A stretch of DNA of 47,357 bases from Ilumatobacteraceae bacterium. Lineage in GTDB: Bacteria > Actinomycetota > Acidimicrobiia > Acidimicrobiales > Ilumatobacteraceae. The notes under the pieces were generated by a model, which did no database searches, was not told where the DNA came from, and saw only the letters and a program-made list of their open reading frames with translations. The stretch is taken from contig JANYKU010000119.1 of assembly GCA_025358075.1 (NCBI GenBank), forward strand, positions 1-47,357, in the 5' to 3' direction. The first letter of the stretch is position 1. Each line of letters starts with the position of its first letter. Positions 45,182 through 47,357 of this stretch are shown one piece after another. The translations under genes were made by a program, and so were the position numbers.

Positions 45182-45378
45182 ACGACGCGATAGGCGCCTC
45201 GTCTCGCAGACCAAAGTCCCGCCAGTTCACGCTGCAGCGGGTGACCGACTCTTCGAGGGTTCTCGCACAAGGGCCCGACCATGAACTCGACGACTGCAGC
45301 AGCGATGCGTTCGGGTAGTCGAGCGAGTTGTCGCTCTGCCGAAGCTGCGACGCGCAATGCCCAGAGGGGCTCGGTCAC
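45103..45378 (-). CDS. relE: RelE/ParE-family toxin
   Basis: 91 residues. WALRVAASAERQLARLPERIAAAVVEF and the GHPLQRELAGLWSARRGAYRVVYEIDD core with TILRIEHRSDVYR are the RelE fold; the basic residues near the end are those used for ribosome-dependent mRNA cleavage. GTG 45378 overlaps the antitoxin stop (GTGA). Second TA pair of the element. Confidence 0.92.
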   Translation of the reverse strand: MTEPLWALRVAASAERQLARLPERIAAAVVEFMVGPLCENPRRVGHPLQRELAGLWSARRGAYRVVYEIDDQATTVTILRIEHRSDVYRPR

Positions 45379-45647
45379 TGCCGGAGGTACTTGGCGCGGA
45401 TCTCGTCGGCCGACACGGTATTGCCCGCCACTACCTCCCGGCGGGCCTGCTCGATCTCCCCCATCGCCGTCGGGTCGGAGAGCAACTCGAGGGTGTCCTC
45501 CAGTGCGGCGAGGTCGTCGGCACTCATGAGCACGGCGGCCGGCCGCCCGTTGCGGGTGACGGTGATGCGGTCGTGTTGCTGCTCCACGCGATCGACCATC
45601 TCAGAGAACTTGGCTTTGACCTCGGCGAGTGGCAACACGTCAGACAT
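45375..45647 (-). CDS. Phd/YefM-family antitoxin
   Basis: 90 residues from ATG 45647. SDVLPLAEVKAKFSEMVDRVEQQHDRITVTRNGRPAAVLMSADDLAALE is the Phd/YefM N-terminal DNA-binding and dimer domain; the C terminus should wrap the RelE toxin. A longer GTG start would include the -10 box. Upstream boxes predict a leaderless mRNA beginning at this ATG. Confidence 0.92.
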   Translation of the reverse strand: MSDVLPLAEVKAKFSEMVDRVEQQHDRITVTRNGRPAAVLMSADDLAALEDTLELLSDPTAMGEIEQARREVVAGNTVSADEIRAKYLRQ

Positions 45648-45654
45648 GACCAGA

Positions 45655-45682
45655 ATCATAGTCACGTTCGAGCAGAGGTCAA
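45655..45682 (-). promoter_or_regulatory. Leaderless promoter of the relE/phd pair
   Basis: TTGACC (45677-45682), a 16-base spacer and TATGAT (45655-45660) lie 7 bases before ATG 45647 on the minus strand. The design is the same as the vapBC promoter at 41047-41075. Confidence 0.7.
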
Positions 45683-45733
45683 CCGCCCAGTACGGCAGAT
45701 CTGCACACGGGGCAGCTCCGCGGAATATCTGGT

Positions 45734-46966
45734 TCAGGCGCGCTGAAGCAGGTGATCGGCAATATAGGCGGCGTCCTCGTCCACGAAGCTGAACTGCCCC
45801 GATTTGAACGTGTGCATCCAGTGCAGCCCGAGAAAAAAGATCCCCGGGCAGGCCGTAACGCCACGAGTCTGAACCGGAGCACCAGCCCCATCGAGAATCG
45901 GCAAATCGACCCAGTCATAGTCAAAGCGATATCCGGTGGCCCAGATCACGCTGCCGATTCCGGCCTCCTCCAGATCGAGCTCGGGAAGCATCGCCACCCG
46001 CTCGTGCGGATCGGCGGCGTCGTCGGGCGCGGCGGGCTGCACCTGGACGGCGATGTCGGGCCGCAGAGCAAGCGTGTCGGCGGCAATTCCGAAATCGGCA
46101 AAGGCCCGATCGCTCTCGTCCAGAACCGCGTTCAGATCGTCGCCAAACAGTGCTACCCCGTCGCGCATTCCGGTGAGGCGGCCCAGCAATTGCACTCCGT
46201 TGCGGGCCGACTGGCGCAGATTGACGTCGTAGCCGCCGTCAGCCCCGGTGATGACGGTAGAGGGCGGGTAGTTGCGCCCCGGGAAACTGTCGATCTCAAC
46301 GTCATAGCGGCCAAGCTTTTCAAACCACCAGATCATGTCGCGGCCCCGGTAGCGGCGCGGCGCCCGGCGATGGCGGCTGACCGAGAGAAACACGCGGCGC
46401 CCCGACTTGTTCAACTCGTCCGCGATCTGACACCCCGAGGCACCGCTACCGACCACAAGCACCGCCCCCGGCGGCAACGCGTCTGGGTTGCGATACGACG
46501 AGGCATTCGTCTGCTGAATGGACGGCGGGAACAGTGCCGCCACTTCTGGGACGTTCGACCGCTGAAATGGCCCCGTTGCGACGACCACATTGCGCGCCGT
46601 CATCGGCCCGGCCGAGGTCTGCACGCTGAACCCACTGCCTTCGAGGTCAACACCAAGGCGGCTGACGGCAATCCCCTCGCGGACCGGTGCGGCAATCTGG
46701 GAGGCATAGTCGGTCAGAAAGCGGTGGATTTCGTGGTGCGGGGCATAGCCGTCCGGATCCCGTCCGCTGTAGTCCTTGCCCGGAAGTCGCAGCGACCAGT
46801 TGGGATACTGAAAGCGCAACCCGTCCCAACGTTCGCTCTGCCACCGGTCGCCAATCTTGTGGCGTTCCAACACGACATGGTCGCGACCAGCTCGCCCCAG
46901 AAAGTGGCTCATCACCAGACCGGCCTGACCTGCTCCAATCACGATGCTGTCGAAATGCTGCGTCAT
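45734..46966 (-). CDS. Flavin-containing monooxygenase-like protein (CzcO family)
   Basis: 410 residues from ATG 46966. The FAD fold SIVIGAGQAGLVMSHFLG, the pattern WDGLRFQYPNWSLRLPG, VVVATGPFQRSNVP (FMO/BVMO-like fingerprint), the NADP fold VLVVGSGASGCQIADEL and VIWATGYRFDYDWVD are present. Such proteins oxidise small substrates or are annotated as CzcO-like. It resembles proteobacterial homologues in style and sits at the end of the mobile element, so lateral transfer is likely. The substrate is unknown and there is no partner gene in the window. Confidence 0.88.
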   Translation of the reverse strand: MTQHFDSIVIGAGQAGLVMSHFLGRAGRDHVVLERHKIGDRWQSERWDGLRFQYPNWSLRLPGKDYSGRDPDGYAPHHEIHRFLTDYASQIAAPVREGIAVSRLGVDLEGSGFSVQTSAGPMTARNVVVATGPFQRSNVPEVAALFPPSIQQTNASSYRNPDALPPGAVLVVGSGASGCQIADELNKSGRRVFLSVSRHRRAPRRYRGRDMIWWFEKLGRYDVEIDSFPGRNYPPSTVITGADGGYDVNLRQSARNGVQLLGRLTGMRDGVALFGDDLNAVLDESDRAFADFGIAADTLALRPDIAVQVQPAAPDDAADPHERVAMLPELDLEEAGIGSVIWATGYRFDYDWVDLPILDGAGAPVQTRGVTACPGIFFLGLHWMHTFKSGQFSFVDEDAAYIADHLLQRA

Positions 46967-47019
46967 CGCGGAGTGCCTCTCAGACCCCGGCGACGCTAAC
47001 ACGTCTATTGTTGCGCGTA

Positions 47020-47157
47020 ATGCCCGCTCCGGCACGCCAGCGCAAGCGCGGATCACAGCGCAGAACCGCGGATACACCGGTGATCGCCGAGGGTGCGCGA
47101 GATCACTGGCAGTTCTGCGCTCAGAATTCCGGCGGTTGTCTAGTGGTCCGTCGTTGA
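47020..47157 (+). other. Short reading frame, possible decayed TetR N terminus
   Basis: A 45-codon frame starting MPAPARQRKRGSQRRTAD, divergent from the monooxygenase. The basic start resembles a TetR-family regulator but the helix-turn-helix is absent. Doubtful. The rest of 46967-47223 shows no gene. Confidence 0.2.
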
Positions 47158-47223
47158 TTTAGCAAGGTGGGTTATGGTGGCAGCATGCCGGTGATGGTTG
47201 CTGCAGCGTTGGTGATTGTCGGC

Positions 47224-47305
47224 GATCACGTAATCCCGCAGTCGGCGGGGTCGACGATCAGGTAATCCCTCACCTCGGCGTTCAGGTATTCCCGCAGTAG
47301 CGGGG
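47224..47305. repeat. Three irregular repeats at the right edge, possible IS terminus
   Basis: CGTAATCCCGCA, GGTAATCCCTCA and GGTATTCCCGCA begin at 47229, 47261 and 47285, each followed by a GC-rich GGCGGGG-like tail. Unequal spacing excludes a CRISPR. Several short repeats at one terminus are typical of IS21-family ends, but the element would continue past the window. Confidence 0.4.
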
Positions 47306-47357
47306 TGCCGTTGAGCGTCGTGGGTCCACCAGTTCGGTTCTGAACATCTGTAGGACC

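Noticed and set aside
47224-47305. Possible CRISPR array
   Set aside because: Only three units, unequal spacing, and sequence drift too high; no cas genes.

Overview
The window looks like a chromosomal segment of a high-GC actinobacterium. The strongest evidence is a tRNA-Leu followed by the classic actinobacterial cell-envelope operon (fhaA-fhaB-pstP-rodA-pbpA-pknB), then pabA and crgA. Many genes start with GTG and have no Shine-Dalgarno but a -10-like hexamer just upstream, which suggests frequent leaderless transcription. The class is probably Acidimicrobiia (Ilumatobacter-like). This is an inference from overall gene content, not proof.

Layout. (1) 1-5153 is an accessory island on the 3' side of tRNA-Leu(CAG). 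It holds the C-terminal stub of a tyrosine recombinase, a large PIN-domain protein, a DNA methyltransferase with an extra nuclease-like C-terminal domain, two tightly packed unknown genes (the second with a PD-(D/E)XK-like D...SxK motif) and an AlbA_2 (Schlafen-type) protein. I read it as a candidate restriction/defence island. (2) 5154-14490 is the tRNA and the conserved growth/division cluster. PknB carries four PASTA domains plus an unusual DUF11-like C-terminal domain. (3) 14523-15606 is a DUF559/Vsr-like endonuclease gene bracketed by two 48-bp, nearly identical, hairpin-forming direct repeats: a possible mobile cassette. (4) 15618-31257 is metabolic and stress housekeeping: thiolase and acyl-CoA ligase around a shared palindrome, MarR, two class III aminotransferases, Lon with a HspR/HAIR-like operator, a ferredoxin-reductase-type flavoprotein, an AlkB-like dioxygenase with a LexA/SOS box, a SpoU methyltransferase, a ureohydrolase coupled to a membrane EEP-family protein, and a phosphatidylcholine-synthase-like enzyme. 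(5) 31258-37157 is a signalling block: two cell-surface or secreted low-complexity proteins, a LuxR-type response regulator with its histidine kinase, and a membrane PAS-GGDEF protein. A GGTACTAG element occurs upstream of both the secreted-protein gene and the kinase gene. (6) 37229-39688 is an orphan FtsX-family permease. (7) 39811-47357 is the remains of a mobilisable element: truncated integrase, VapBC-like toxin-antitoxin (TA) pair, excisionase-like HTH protein, full-length MobF relaxase-helicase, RelE/Phd TA pair, and a probably transferred flavin monooxygenase. Irregular repeats at the right edge may be an IS terminus.

How it works together. The operon at 5473-13197 couples peptidoglycan synthesis (RodA/PBP2) to Ser/Thr phosphorylation (PknB/PstP) and phospho-threonine reading (FhaA/FhaB); CrgA links to septation. 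Both edges of the window are mobile or defence DNA. Both TA modules of the right-hand element have near-consensus promoters whose predicted start sites fall on the antitoxin ATG.

Stretches without a sure gene: 34643-35282 holds a kinase-promoter palindrome and an ECF sigma remnant; 46967-47357 holds a short doubtful reading frame and the edge repeats. Everything here was read by eye. Family names come from motif recognition, not from searches.
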